Assembly (NCBI GenBank): GCA_903869365.1
Contig: CAIPYV010000067.1
Location: forward strand, 1-64,000
Direction of reading: 5' to 3'
Source of the DNA: an uncultured Chlorobiaceae bacterium
GTDB lineage: Bacteria; Bacteroidota; Chlorobiia; Chlorobiales; Chlorobiaceae
Length of the DNA stretch: 64,000 bases
Part shown: piece by piece, positions 50,535 to 59,715 of the stretch
How positions within the stretch are numbered: position 1 is the stretch's first letter
Layout: each line of letters starts with the position of its first letter
Notes under the pieces: generated by a model
Seen by the model: the letters and a program-made list of their open reading frames with translations, nothing else
The model's database searches: none
What the model was told of the DNA's origin: nothing
Position numbers and translations under genes: made by a program

Positions 50535-51338
50535 CTATCGCAGCGTTTTCCAGAACTCAGCAGCAAGTCGGGCACTCTCTTCGGGCGTTGCTGAAGCGGC
50601 AATATGCTGCAGCAGTGCCGTACCCACAACCGCCCCATCGGCCAGACTCCACATATATTTCACTCGATCCCTGTCCTTTATCCCAAAGCCGACAACAATT
50701 TTTTTCTTCGTGTGCTGGCGTACTCTTTTCAGGTAGTCATCGACCGCTGTATCGTTGGATGCATCGGAAAGTTTGGCGGTACCGGTTGTAGCATTGACAG
50801 CAAGGCAGTAGGAAAAATCAGTCGAAAGAGAGTCAATCAGCTCTATCCTTTCGGGCGGTGTTACCGGTGAAACAAGAAACACAACGGTAAGACCCAACCC
50901 TTTGGCCCGTTCAAGAAAATCAGCTGCCTCCTCGGGCGGAAGGTCAGGAATAAGCAACCCGTCAACGCCCGCTTCAACCGCTTCATGCAGAAAACAGTCA
51001 ACACCATAGGCAATCATCGGGTTGCAGTAGCCCATGAGAATGATGGGGGCGGTAATTTTTCTGCACCCTATACCCCGTCGAGCCTTCCGGACTAAGGCAA
51101 AAAGATACCCTATGGTGACACCGTTGCGGATAGCGGTATGAGCTGCCTCCTGAATCACCGGACCATCGCCGATAGGATCTGAATACGGCATACCGAGTTC
51201 AATGATATCAGCACCGCTCTCCTCAAGCACCTCAAGCACGGGCAGCGTCGCACCAGCAACAGGAAACTCTGGCATGTAATAGGCTATCAGCAGTTTCTTA
51301 TCCTGCTGCAAAAGGCTGGTAATTCTATTTTGAGTCAT
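50535..51338 (-). CDS. trpA: Tryptophan synthase alpha chain
   Basis: 267 aa; LIAYYMPEFPVAGATLPVLEVLEESGADIIELGMPYSDPIGDGPVIQEA. Confidence 0.96.
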   Translation of the reverse strand: MTQNRITSLLQQDKKLLIAYYMPEFPVAGATLPVLEVLEESGADIIELGMPYSDPIGDGPVIQEAAHTAIRNGVTIGYLFALVRKARRGIGCRKITAPIILMGYCNPMIAYGVDCFLHEAVEAGVDGLLIPDLPPEEAADFLERAKGLGLTVVFLVSPVTPPERIELIDSLSTDFSYCLAVNATTGTAKLSDASNDTAVDDYLKRVRQHTKKKIVVGFGIKDRDRVKYMWSLADGAVVGTALLQHIAASATPEESARLAAEFWKTLR

Positions 51339-51372
51339 AAGGAACTTTGATATTTGTCAGAACACACAATTT

Positions 51373-52053
51373 CTACAAAATAATCTGAATGGCAGCTATC
51401 ATGGATGTCATGACAATCATGTGCACAAGAACACTCCCCCAGACACTCTTAGTATTCGCAACAATGTAACCGCCCATAATGCCCAGTGGAAATGCCATCA
51501 TTGCCATCAATGCTCTCTCCATCATATTGACAGGAGCAACGGCAAAATGGTTGAGAAGAAAAAACAGGGTCGTCAACAATACCGTCAGATGTTTATTGAA
51601 CCCCTTTTCAATCATGGCGGAAAACATGATTCCTCTCCAGAGAAACTCTTCGGCAAGAACGAGGATAGGATAAAGGTAAAGGAGCGAACGATTCACAAGA
51701 AGATACTGCATCCCAGACATCATTGCAGCACCGTTTTGATTCTTCATCATGTTCACCGTATTCATCATGGCCATAAGCAACAGAAGAGTGCCGCCAATAA
51801 GGCCCCACAAAAGGGATGTACGGAGATTTCCGCCTGCAAGATACATCTCCTTCCATTCACCATTTTTTTTACCCCGATAAAGCACAAGCGCTATAGAACC
51901 GATAACGTAAAGAGCGAGCGCCGGCCACTCAAGAAGAGGTGTAAAGTGACCAAGAAGACCAAGCAACCAGATGGCTGCCATCAGACCAAACGAAAGGTTG
52001 AACCTTGCTGTAGAGGAGTCCTGTTCAAAAGAGAGCGCTTTGACAGATTTCAT
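51373..52053 (-). CDS. CPBP-family intramembrane metalloprotease
   Basis: 226 aa; YPILVLAEEFLWRGIMFSAM (EExxxR) and C-terminal VLVHMIVM. Confidence 0.85.
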   Translation of the reverse strand: MKSVKALSFEQDSSTARFNLSFGLMAAIWLLGLLGHFTPLLEWPALALYVIGSIALVLYRGKKNGEWKEMYLAGGNLRTSLLWGLIGGTLLLLMAMMNTVNMMKNQNGAAMMSGMQYLLVNRSLLYLYPILVLAEEFLWRGIMFSAMIEKGFNKHLTVLLTTLFFLLNHFAVAPVNMMERALMAMMAFPLGIMGGYIVANTKSVWGSVLVHMIVMTSMIAAIQIIL

Positions 52054-52086
52054 GACTGAAGGAGATTGATTGAAGGATGAATGGTA

Positions 52087-52770
52087 CTATCGAATATACA
52101 GAGGACGCTCTTCATATTCAATCGGATCGCGTACACCCATCAACTCGAACGCCCGAAGCCGCCGGGCACAACTGTCGCAGAGACCGCATGCCCTCCCCTC
52201 ACTTTTGTAGCACGACCAGCTCAGATTGAACGGCGCACCCAGCGCCATCCCTTTGCGGACAATGTCTGATTTCTGCATCTCAATGAGGGGCGTAAGGATT
52301 TCAATATTCGTCTCGGGTTTTGTGCCGAGTGCAATAACCGTGTTGAACGCATCATAGAACACCTTGCGGCAGTCAGGATAGCCGGACGAGTCCTCTTCGA
52401 CTGCCCCTATAAAGATTTTGCCGGCTCCGATCACTTCCGACCAGCTTACCGCCATGGAGAGAAAACCGGCATTGCGGAATGGCACATAACTGGTGGGAAT
52501 CGATGAATCCTGAAAGTCTGCCCCTTTCACAGGCATTGAATAATCGGTCAGCGAAGAGCCGCCTATCTGAGCAAGAAAATCAGCATTAACTTCAAGGCAT
52601 TGCTCAATATTGTAGTGATTGCAGATAGCTCGAAATGACTCCAGCTCCTTCTGCCAGGTGCGCTGTCCGTAATTGACATGCATAGCAGCCAATGCAAAGC
52701 CCTCGTCATGAGCGATTGCAGTGGTGACAAGACTGTCCATACCGCCGCTCAGAAGAACTACGGCTTTCAT
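52087..52770 (-). CDS. queC: 7-cyano-7-deazaguanine synthase
   Basis: [39 protein letters not shown]-terminal [16 protein letters not shown]. Start ATG 52770. Confidence 0.95.
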   Translation of the reverse strand: MKAVVLLSGGMDSLVTTAIAHDEGFALAAMHVNYGQRTWQKELESFRAICNHYNIEQCLEVNADFLAQIGGSSLTDYSMPVKGADFQDSSIPTSYVPFRNAGFLSMAVSWSEVIGAGKIFIGAVEEDSSGYPDCRKVFYDAFNTVIALGTKPETNIEILTPLIEMQKSDIVRKGMALGAPFNLSWSCYKSEGRACGLCDSCARRLRAFELMGVRDPIEYEERPLYIR

Positions 52771-52844
52771 GTTTCGTACATATGGTATTGATGCAAAAAA
52801 TTTCTGAAAGGTATACAATTCTTTGATATTCAAACGGAAATGGT

Positions 52845-52878
52845 AAAAAAAAAGCCAACCCGAAGGCTGGCTTTTTTT
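52845..52878 (-). terminator. Rho-independent terminator downstream of groEL
   Basis: aaaaaaaaagccaacccgaaggctggcttttttt hairpin with flanking A/T tracts. Confidence 0.8.
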
Positions 52879-52899
52879 AAAAGAGTATGAAGCGTCGAA

Positions 52900-54543
52900 T
52901 TAATACATGCCGCCCATACCACCCATTCCGCCCGGAGGCATTGCGGGCATGTCTGATTTTTCTTCCTTGATATCGGTAATAGCAGCTTCTGTGGTCAGAA
53001 GAATGCTGGCAACTGATGCAGCGTTCTCAAGAGCACTTCTGGTAACCTTGGTAGGATCAACGACACCTGCCTCAACAAGATTTTCGTACTGCTCGGTTCT
53101 TGCATTGAAACCAAAATCACCGGTTCCTGCCTTGACCTTCTCCAGAACAACAGCACCATCAGTGGTACCGGTGTTTGCCACGATCTGGCGGAGGGGTTCT
53201 TCAAGAGCGCGGCGGACAATTTCAATACCGGTTTTCTGATCTTCATTGTCGGCAATAGCCCTGTCAAGACCCTTGATGGCGCGGATAAGAGCAACACCGC
53301 CACCAACAACGATACCTTCCTGAACAGCAGCGCGAGTTGCATGCAGCGCATCTTCAACACGTGCTTTCTTCTCTTTCATCTCAACTTCTGTTGAAGCTCC
53401 GATGTTAAGAACAGCAACGCCGCCTGAGAGTTTTGCAAGACGTTCCTGCAGCTTTTCAGTGTCGTAATCAGAGGTTGATTTTTCAATCTGTCCCTTGATC
53501 TCGTTGATACGAGCCTTGATCTCTTCAGCGGTACCTTTACCTTCAACAATGGTAGTGTTATCCTTGTCGACGGTAACACGACCAGCCTGTCCAAGATAGG
53601 AGATAGTTGCATTTTCGAGCTTGTAGCCCTTCTCTTCGGAAATAACCGTACCACCAGTGAGGATGGCGATATCTTCAAGCATGGCCTTGCGGCGATCACC
53701 AAAGCCAGGAGCCTTGACTGCACATACTTTCAGAGTACCTCTCAGCTTGTTCACGACAATCGTTGCAAGAGCTTCGCCTTCGATATCCTCTGAAATAATG
53801 ATCAGGGGACGGCCAGTCTGTGCAGATTTTTCAAGAATCGGAAGAAGCTCCTTCATGTTGCTGATCTTTTTGTCATAAATCAGAATCAGCGGATCTTCGA
53901 GTTCGGCATCCATCGTTTCAGGATTGGTCACGAAGTAAGGTGAAAGGTAACCACGGTCAAACTGCATACCTTCAACAACCTTAAGCTCGGTATCCATGCC
54001 TTTGGCTTCCTCAACAGTGATAACACCGTCTTTGCCGACCTTGTCCATCGCTTCAGCAATCAGTTCGCCGATTTCAGGATCGTTGTTGGCGGAAATAGTA
54101 CCAACCTGGGCAATCTCTTTCTTACCGGTAATAATACGGCTGATATTTCTCAGCTCCTGGACGACTTCCTTTACAGCACGGTCAATACCTCTCTTCAGAT
54201 CAATTGGACGAGCACCGGCAGTGACGTTCTTGAGACCTTCACGATAGATGGCCTGTGCAAGCACCGTAGCAGTGGTTGTACCGTCACCGGCGACATCGCT
54301 GGTCTTCGATGCAACTTCACGCACCATCTGGGCACCCATGTTCTCGAAAGGATCAGAAAGTTCGATCTCTTTTGCAACGGTGACGCCGTCTTTGGTTGAG
54401 GTCGGAGCACCGAATTTTTTGTCAATCAGTACATTACGTCCGGCAGGTCCGAGCGTAACTTTCACAGCATTTGCCAATTTGTCAACGCCAACTTTAAGTT
54501 TGGCCCTGGCTTCAGCATCAAAAAGAATATCTTTTGCAGTCAT
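52900..54543 (-). CDS. groEL: Chaperonin GroEL
   Basis: 547 aa; [35 protein letters not shown]-terminal [16 protein letters not shown]. Confidence 0.98.
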   Translation of the reverse strand: MTAKDILFDAEARAKLKVGVDKLANAVKVTLGPAGRNVLIDKKFGAPTSTKDGVTVAKEIELSDPFENMGAQMVREVASKTSDVAGDGTTTATVLAQAIYREGLKNVTAGARPIDLKRGIDRAVKEVVQELRNISRIITGKKEIAQVGTISANNDPEIGELIAEAMDKVGKDGVITVEEAKGMDTELKVVEGMQFDRGYLSPYFVTNPETMDAELEDPLILIYDKKISNMKELLPILEKSAQTGRPLIIISEDIEGEALATIVVNKLRGTLKVCAVKAPGFGDRRKAMLEDIAILTGGTVISEEKGYKLENATISYLGQAGRVTVDKDNTTIVEGKGTAEEIKARINEIKGQIEKSTSDYDTEKLQERLAKLSGGVAVLNIGASTEVEMKEKKARVEDALHATRAAVQEGIVVGGGVALIRAIKGLDRAIADNEDQKTGIEIVRRALEEPLRQIVANTGTTDGAVVLEKVKAGTGDFGFNARTEQYENLVEAGVVDPTKVTRSALENAASVASILLTTEAAITDIKEEKSDMPAMPPGGMGGMGGMY

Positions 54544-54590
54544 TGTAACAGATTCCTCCTGTAAGTTTTTTTTAAAATTTTAGTAACGGG

Positions 54591-54878
54591 TCAGTCGAGA
54601 ATTGCAAAAATGTCAGACTCGCGCATAATGAGGTAATCCTCACCTTCCACGTTGACTTCAGTACCGGAATACTTGCCGTACAGCACTTTCTTTCCTACGG
54701 TGACCTGCATTTCGAGCAGCTGGCCATTATCGGCAATCTTACCTGCTCCTACTGCCACGACTTCACCATACTGCGGTTTTTCTTTCCCGGTATCGGGAAT
54801 ATAAAGGCCGCCTTTGGTTTTTTCCTCTGCCGGTGCAGGTTTAACAATAACTCGATCAGCTAAGGGTTTCAAGTTCAT
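54591..54878 (-). CDS. groES: Co-chaperonin GroES
   Basis: 95 aa; [47 protein letters not shown]. Confidence 0.97.
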   Translation of the reverse strand: MNLKPLADRVIVKPAPAEEKTKGGLYIPDTGKEKPQYGEVVAVGAGKIADNGQLLEMQVTVGKKVLYGKYSGTEVNVEGEDYLIMRESDIFAILD

Positions 54879-54948
54879 TGTCTTCTCTTGTTTGGGTTTT
54901 AGATTAATAGTAAGATACTATTGACTTGTCTCATTGATTTTTATGTTT

Positions 54949-54975
54949 TTAGCACTCAAGCGTCCCGAGTGCTAA
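54949..54975 (-). promoter_or_regulatory. CIRCE operator (HrcA binding site)
   Basis: TTAGCACTC-N9-GAGTGCTAA, perfect match to the consensus, upstream of groES. Confidence 0.97.
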
Positions 54976-55062
54976 AAGAACACCTAATAATAAAAAAAAT
55001 ATTGTCGATTCCAAAAAGATTCTTTATTTCATGGTGTACAATTTTCATGTTTACCAACTGAT

Positions 55063-55374
55063 ATGCATAAGCCAGAGAATTTCAACAAAACAAACAACCA
55101 CACACTCTATTACACCATAGGTAAAATTACCGTGGACAAGCTGACCAGTACCCTTTCGAAAATGGAGGATGACACAGCGACAGCCGAAGACCGGCAGCTT
55201 GCTGCACTTTTGCAGGAAATTTCCGCTCTTGCCAAAAACCGGCTGTCGGTAGCGGCAAACGAAACCGAGTTCAGTAAAGGGAGCTCTGTATGGGTGGAAC
55301 GCACGGCGCAGTCGCACTTTCCTCATATCAGACTGCACGGCGGTGCGCTTGAAGATTATCCTTTGAAAAGCTGA
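55063..55374 (+). CDS. Conserved-type hypothetical protein (103 aa)
   Basis: Complete ORF between divergent groES and convergent uvrA, in a gap otherwise lacking a gene. Confidence 0.5.
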   Translation: MHKPENFNKTNNHTLYYTIGKITVDKLTSTLSKMEDDTATAEDRQLAALLQEISALAKNRLSVAANETEFSKGSSVWVERTAQSHFPHIRLHGGALEDYPLKS

Positions 55375-55390
55375 TCGTGAAAAATTCCCT

Positions 55391-58237
55391 TTAACGTTCA
55401 AGTGAAGGTTTGAGATAGCGACCGGTCAGCGAGTGATCCATGGCCGCAATCTCTTCGGGAGTGCCTTCGGCAACAATAGATCCCCCTTTATCGCCTGCAC
55501 CAGGGCCAAGATCGATAATCCAGTCAGCCTGGGTGATAATATCCGGATTGTGTTCAATAATGACCAGAGTATTTTTCTGTTCAAGAAGTTTTTCAAAACA
55601 TCTGATCAGCTTGTTGATGTCTTCGAAATGAAGACCCGTTGTCGGCTCATCAAAAATAAAAAGAGTATGCTCCACGTCAGCCCGGGCAATAAAGCTTGCA
55701 AGCTTCAGGCGCTGAGCCTCCCCGCCAGAAAGGGTACTTGACGATTGACCAAGCCTGATATAACCAAGCCCTACCTCATCGAGCACCATAAGTTTTCTTT
55801 CAATCCCCTTCTCGTTCCTGAAAAATACAATTGCTTCCTCGACGGTCATATCAAGCACCTCGGCAATTGAAAGGCCCTGATACTTCACCTCCAGAGTATC
55901 GGACTTGTAGCGCAGACCTCTGCAATCCTCACAAACAGCTTCGATATCCGCAAGAAACTGCATCTCAATATGCACACTCCCCTCTCCGGCACAGGTTTCA
56001 CAACGACCGCCGGGAATGTTGAAAGAGAAATATCCAGCCTTCAAGCCTCTCACTTTTGCATCCTTAGTCTGCGAAAAAAGAGTACGGATATCATCAAATA
56101 TCTTGAGATAGGTTACTGGGTTACTCCTGCTTGATTTGCCAATGGGAGACTGATCGACATGCTCAACTCGATCAACAAACCTTGTTCCAAAAATCGAGCG
56201 ATGGGTTCCAACCTTCTCCTTCAACCCAACCTTAACCTTCATAATCCCCTTGTTGAGAATGTCGTTGACCAAGGTGGACTTGCCTGAACCGCTCACACCG
56301 GTCACACAGGTCATGACGCCAACAGGAAAACGCACATCGATATTTTTCAGATTGTTCTGCATGGCACCGATAATCTCAATGCAGGTGGTGAAATCCGGTG
56401 TTCTGCGAAGCTTCGGCACTGCGATCCGTTTCGTACCATTGAGGTACTGCGCGGTAAGCGAGGTGCCATGCTCCTTCATTTCGACGATGGAACCATGAAA
56501 AACCACTTCGCCACCAAGCCGACCGGCATAAGGGCCAAGGTCAATGACTTCATCGGCGGCTTCGATAATTTCACGGTCATGCTCAACCACAACGACCGTA
56601 TTACCAAGATCACGCAGCCTGCGGAGCAGCGTGATCAAACGCGCTGAATCACTCTGGTGCAGACCAATACTCGGTTCATCAAGAATATAGATGGCTCCGA
56701 CAAGAGGAGAACCAAGAGAGGTTGAGAGATTGATGCGCTGAAACTCACCACCGCTCAAGGTATGAGTCAGACGGTCAAGAGTGAGATAGTTCAATCCAAC
56801 ATCGAGCAGATAACCGAGGCGTTTTATAATTTCCTGCAAAATAACGTCAGCCACCTTGCGGTCAAAAGGCGAAATATCAAGATTCCGAAAAAAATGGTCA
56901 GCATCAGCAATATTCATGCGCGAAACCTCGCCGATATGTCGCCCAGAAACCCTCACAAGTCTGGCATCAGGATTAAGGCGGATCCCGTCGCAATCAGGAC
57001 AGAGAGCATAACCTCGGTAACGGCTTAAAAACACCCTGTAGTGCATCTTGAAGCCAGCATCCTTCTCTATTTCAGCAAAAAAAGGCCGAATCCCCTTGTA
57101 GCGTTCATCCGACAGCCCTTTCCAGATAATCTCCTTATGCTCATAGGAAATTTTTTCATAGGGAACATCAAGGGGGATACCCAGAGTTGGGGCAACAGCA
57201 AGAAGCTGCCTGAGATTCCATCGGTACTTTTCAGAGTTCCAGCATGCAATTGCACCTTCTGCCAGCGTCAGTGACTTGTCGGGTACAACGGCATCCTCAT
57301 CAATTCCGGCAATCCGTCCAAACCCCTGACAGGTTGTGCATGCACCTATCGGCGAGTTAAACGCAAAAAGCTGTGGTGAAAGCTCCTGATATTCAATACC
57401 ATTCAATTCAAGACGGTCGCTGAACAGGTAGGTTTTTCCTCCGACAACCTTCAGGGCCGCATACCCTCCGGATTCATTGAAACAGCTTTCCGCGGCCTGT
57501 GACACACGGCTGAAAACCTTTTCATCATTCTTCGCCACAAAACGATCAACAAGAACAAGCAAAGAAGCGCGTTCGGATGCCGGCATCTCCAGCACCCTTT
57601 TGCAGATCAGCTCATTGTTCAGATCAAGCACCTCATCCCCTGCAACCACTCGGAAAAAACCTTTTTTCAAAAGATTTGCTATTTCATCCTGAGCCGAACA
57701 ACTATGGTGACCAGCATCCTGATGAGCAGGAAAAAGAAATCCTACGTAGAACTTTGTACCCTCTTCAAAAAAACCGGCTTGCAAGCTCACATCATCAGGA
57801 GTATGCTTCAGAACAAGCTCGTCAGTATCGCGAGAATAAATTTTGCCGATCCGGGCATAAAGCAGTCGGAGATAGTCATAAATTTCTGACACGGTACCAA
57901 CTGTGGAACGAGGGTTTTTCGGTATGGGTTTCTGCTCGATAGCAATTGCAGGGGCGATTCCTTCAACACTTTCGATATCAGGCCGAGGCATTCGCTCAAG
58001 AAACTGCCGCACATACGCTGAAAGCGACTCCACATAGCGGCGGTGCCCTTCAGCATAGAGAGTGTCAAACGCAAGACTTGATTTACCCGATCCACTGACG
58101 CCAGTCAGCACGACAAAGCGGTTACGGGGAATACAAACCGAAATATTTGCAAGATTATGAGTATTGATGCCTTTGAGGACAATATCCGGCAGACTCGTTT
58201 CAGCAACTGCTGAATTGCTGAGTCTAAGAGTGGTCAT
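55391..58237 (-). CDS. uvrA: Excinuclease ABC subunit A
   Basis: 948 aa; [70 protein letters not shown]. Confidence 0.97.
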   Translation of the reverse strand: MTTLRLSNSAVAETSLPDIVLKGINTHNLANISVCIPRNRFVVLTGVSGSGKSSLAFDTLYAEGHRRYVESLSAYVRQFLERMPRPDIESVEGIAPAIAIEQKPIPKNPRSTVGTVSEIYDYLRLLYARIGKIYSRDTDELVLKHTPDDVSLQAGFFEEGTKFYVGFLFPAHQDAGHHSCSAQDEIANLLKKGFFRVVAGDEVLDLNNELICKRVLEMPASERASLLVLVDRFVAKNDEKVFSRVSQAAESCFNESGGYAALKVVGGKTYLFSDRLELNGIEYQELSPQLFAFNSPIGACTTCQGFGRIAGIDEDAVVPDKSLTLAEGAIACWNSEKYRWNLRQLLAVAPTLGIPLDVPYEKISYEHKEIIWKGLSDERYKGIRPFFAEIEKDAGFKMHYRVFLSRYRGYALCPDCDGIRLNPDARLVRVSGRHIGEVSRMNIADADHFFRNLDISPFDRKVADVILQEIIKRLGYLLDVGLNYLTLDRLTHTLSGGEFQRINLSTSLGSPLVGAIYILDEPSIGLHQSDSARLITLLRRLRDLGNTVVVVEHDREIIEAADEVIDLGPYAGRLGGEVVFHGSIVEMKEHGTSLTAQYLNGTKRIAVPKLRRTPDFTTCIEIIGAMQNNLKNIDVRFPVGVMTCVTGVSGSGKSTLVNDILNKGIMKVKVGLKEKVGTHRSIFGTRFVDRVEHVDQSPIGKSSRSNPVTYLKIFDDIRTLFSQTKDAKVRGLKAGYFSFNIPGGRCETCAGEGSVHIEMQFLADIEAVCEDCRGLRYKSDTLEVKYQGLSIAEVLDMTVEEAIVFFRNEKGIERKLMVLDEVGLGYIRLGQSSSTLSGGEAQRLKLASFIARADVEHTLFIFDEPTTGLHFEDINKLIRCFEKLLEQKNTLVIIEHNPDIITQADWIIDLGPGAGDKGGSIVAEGTPEEIAAMDHSLTGRYLKPSLER

Positions 58238-58282
58238 GATTCAAAATATTCTTGTGCATTAATTGATTGGGCATCTCGTTGC

Positions 58283-58696
58283 TCACTTGGCTATCTGCTG
58301 CAATAAAGAGTGAATAGTCGTCTGCGCCAGAAGATCCTGAATTTTTCCCTGAAGCTTGTTCATATAGACTCTGTGGCTGCATGAGGAAAATATTTCACAA
58401 CTGCATGGCTCAACGCCACAATGCACAATATGCGGCTTTCCCTCAATAGCTATCGCAATATCAGCAATAGTGATTTCAGCAGTCGTCCTGCCAAGTTTGT
58501 AACCACCCTTCACACCCTGAACAGAGGTGGCAAGACCGGCTCTTTTGAGACTCTGCATGGCCTTTGAAAGGAACTCCTGTGAAAACCCGATCTCATCGGC
58601 CATTTCCTTAACGGTAACCACCCTGTCCTGACCCTTGGTTGCCAGATAAGTAATAGCGTGAAGTCCATATTCAAATTTTCTGGAAACCTGAAGCAT
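58283..58696 (-). CDS. Rrf2-family transcriptional regulator
   Basis: 137 aa; MLQVSRKFEYGLHAITYLATKG winged HTH, Cys cluster HCGVEPCSCEIFSSC. Confidence 0.9.
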   Translation of the reverse strand: MLQVSRKFEYGLHAITYLATKGQDRVVTVKEMADEIGFSQEFLSKAMQSLKRAGLATSVQGVKGGYKLGRTTAEITIADIAIAIEGKPHIVHCGVEPCSCEIFSSCSHRVYMNKLQGKIQDLLAQTTIHSLLQQIAK

Positions 58697-58827
58697 AGAA
58701 TTTCATTCTGATAAATAGGATAAGTTTAACCCTATTCTTCAAATTTACCAATATTTTTTACTATTGCCGTGTATGGGATATATTGTTTTACAAGTTTTAA
58801 TCGTCCAAAAATTTTACTTTTTTCCCC

Positions 58828-59700
58828 ATGAGTAACACGGCAAAAGATCAGTATTTTTTGTGGCAATTCTCACCTCAAGATGAGGCAAAAATACGATACC
58901 AGGAATTCGGTCAACCTAACTCGGAAAAAACTCCTATCCTTTTCATTCACGGTTACGGCGGTATGATTGAGCACTGGAACCTGAATATTCCAGAATTCGC
59001 TCATGAGCATAAAATTTATGCCATGGATTTGATTGGCTTCGGAAAATCACAAAAACCAAATGTCCGCTACAGTCTTGAATTGTTTGCCTCACAGATTGAA
59101 GCTTTTCTGCTGCTGAAAAAAATAGATAAGATCATTATTGTCGGCCATTCGATGGGCGCAGCAAGCGGCATCTTTTTTGCACACCATAAACCAGAAAAAG
59201 TAAAAGCCCTCATCCTTGCAAATCCTTCCGGGCTTTTTGGAGACACCATGGAGGGTATGACCAGTGTTTTTTTCGGGCTTGTAGGTTCTCCTTTGATTGG
59301 CGAGGTGCTTTTTTCAGCTTTTGCAAATCCCATGGGAGTGAGCCAGAGCCTTATGCCAACCTACTATAATCAGAGCAAAGTTGATGAAAAGCTCATCAAT
59401 CAATTCACCCTTCCGCTTCAGGACAAAGGAGCCCAATGGCCTATCCTTTCTCCTTCCAGAAGACCGCTTGATTTCAGGCTCGATCACCTTCCAAAACCGT
59501 GCAATTACAAAGGGCCAGCCTATCTTGTCTGGGGTGCGGAAGACACAGCTCTTCCTCCTCACAAGATCATACCTGAATTTCAGCAGTTACTGCCACAGGC
59601 AGGAGCATATATCATCCCGAAAGCTGCACACTGTATCCACCACGATGCCCATGAAGAGTTTAACAACCGACTGAAAATAATTCTCGATTTGATTCAGTAA
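58828..59700 (+). CDS. Alpha/beta-hydrolase
   Basis: 290 aa; [25 protein letters not shown] (GxSxG), [25 protein letters not shown]. Confidence 0.9.
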   Translation: MSNTAKDQYFLWQFSPQDEAKIRYQEFGQPNSEKTPILFIHGYGGMIEHWNLNIPEFAHEHKIYAMDLIGFGKSQKPNVRYSLELFASQIEAFLLLKKIDKIIIVGHSMGAASGIFFAHHKPEKVKALILANPSGLFGDTMEGMTSVFFGLVGSPLIGEVLFSAFANPMGVSQSLMPTYYNQSKVDEKLINQFTLPLQDKGAQWPILSPSRRPLDFRLDHLPKPCNYKGPAYLVWGAEDTALPPHKIIPEFQQLLPQAGAYIIPKAAHCIHHDAHEEFNNRLKIILDLIQ

Positions 59701-59715
59701 GCTGCTTGAACAGAG

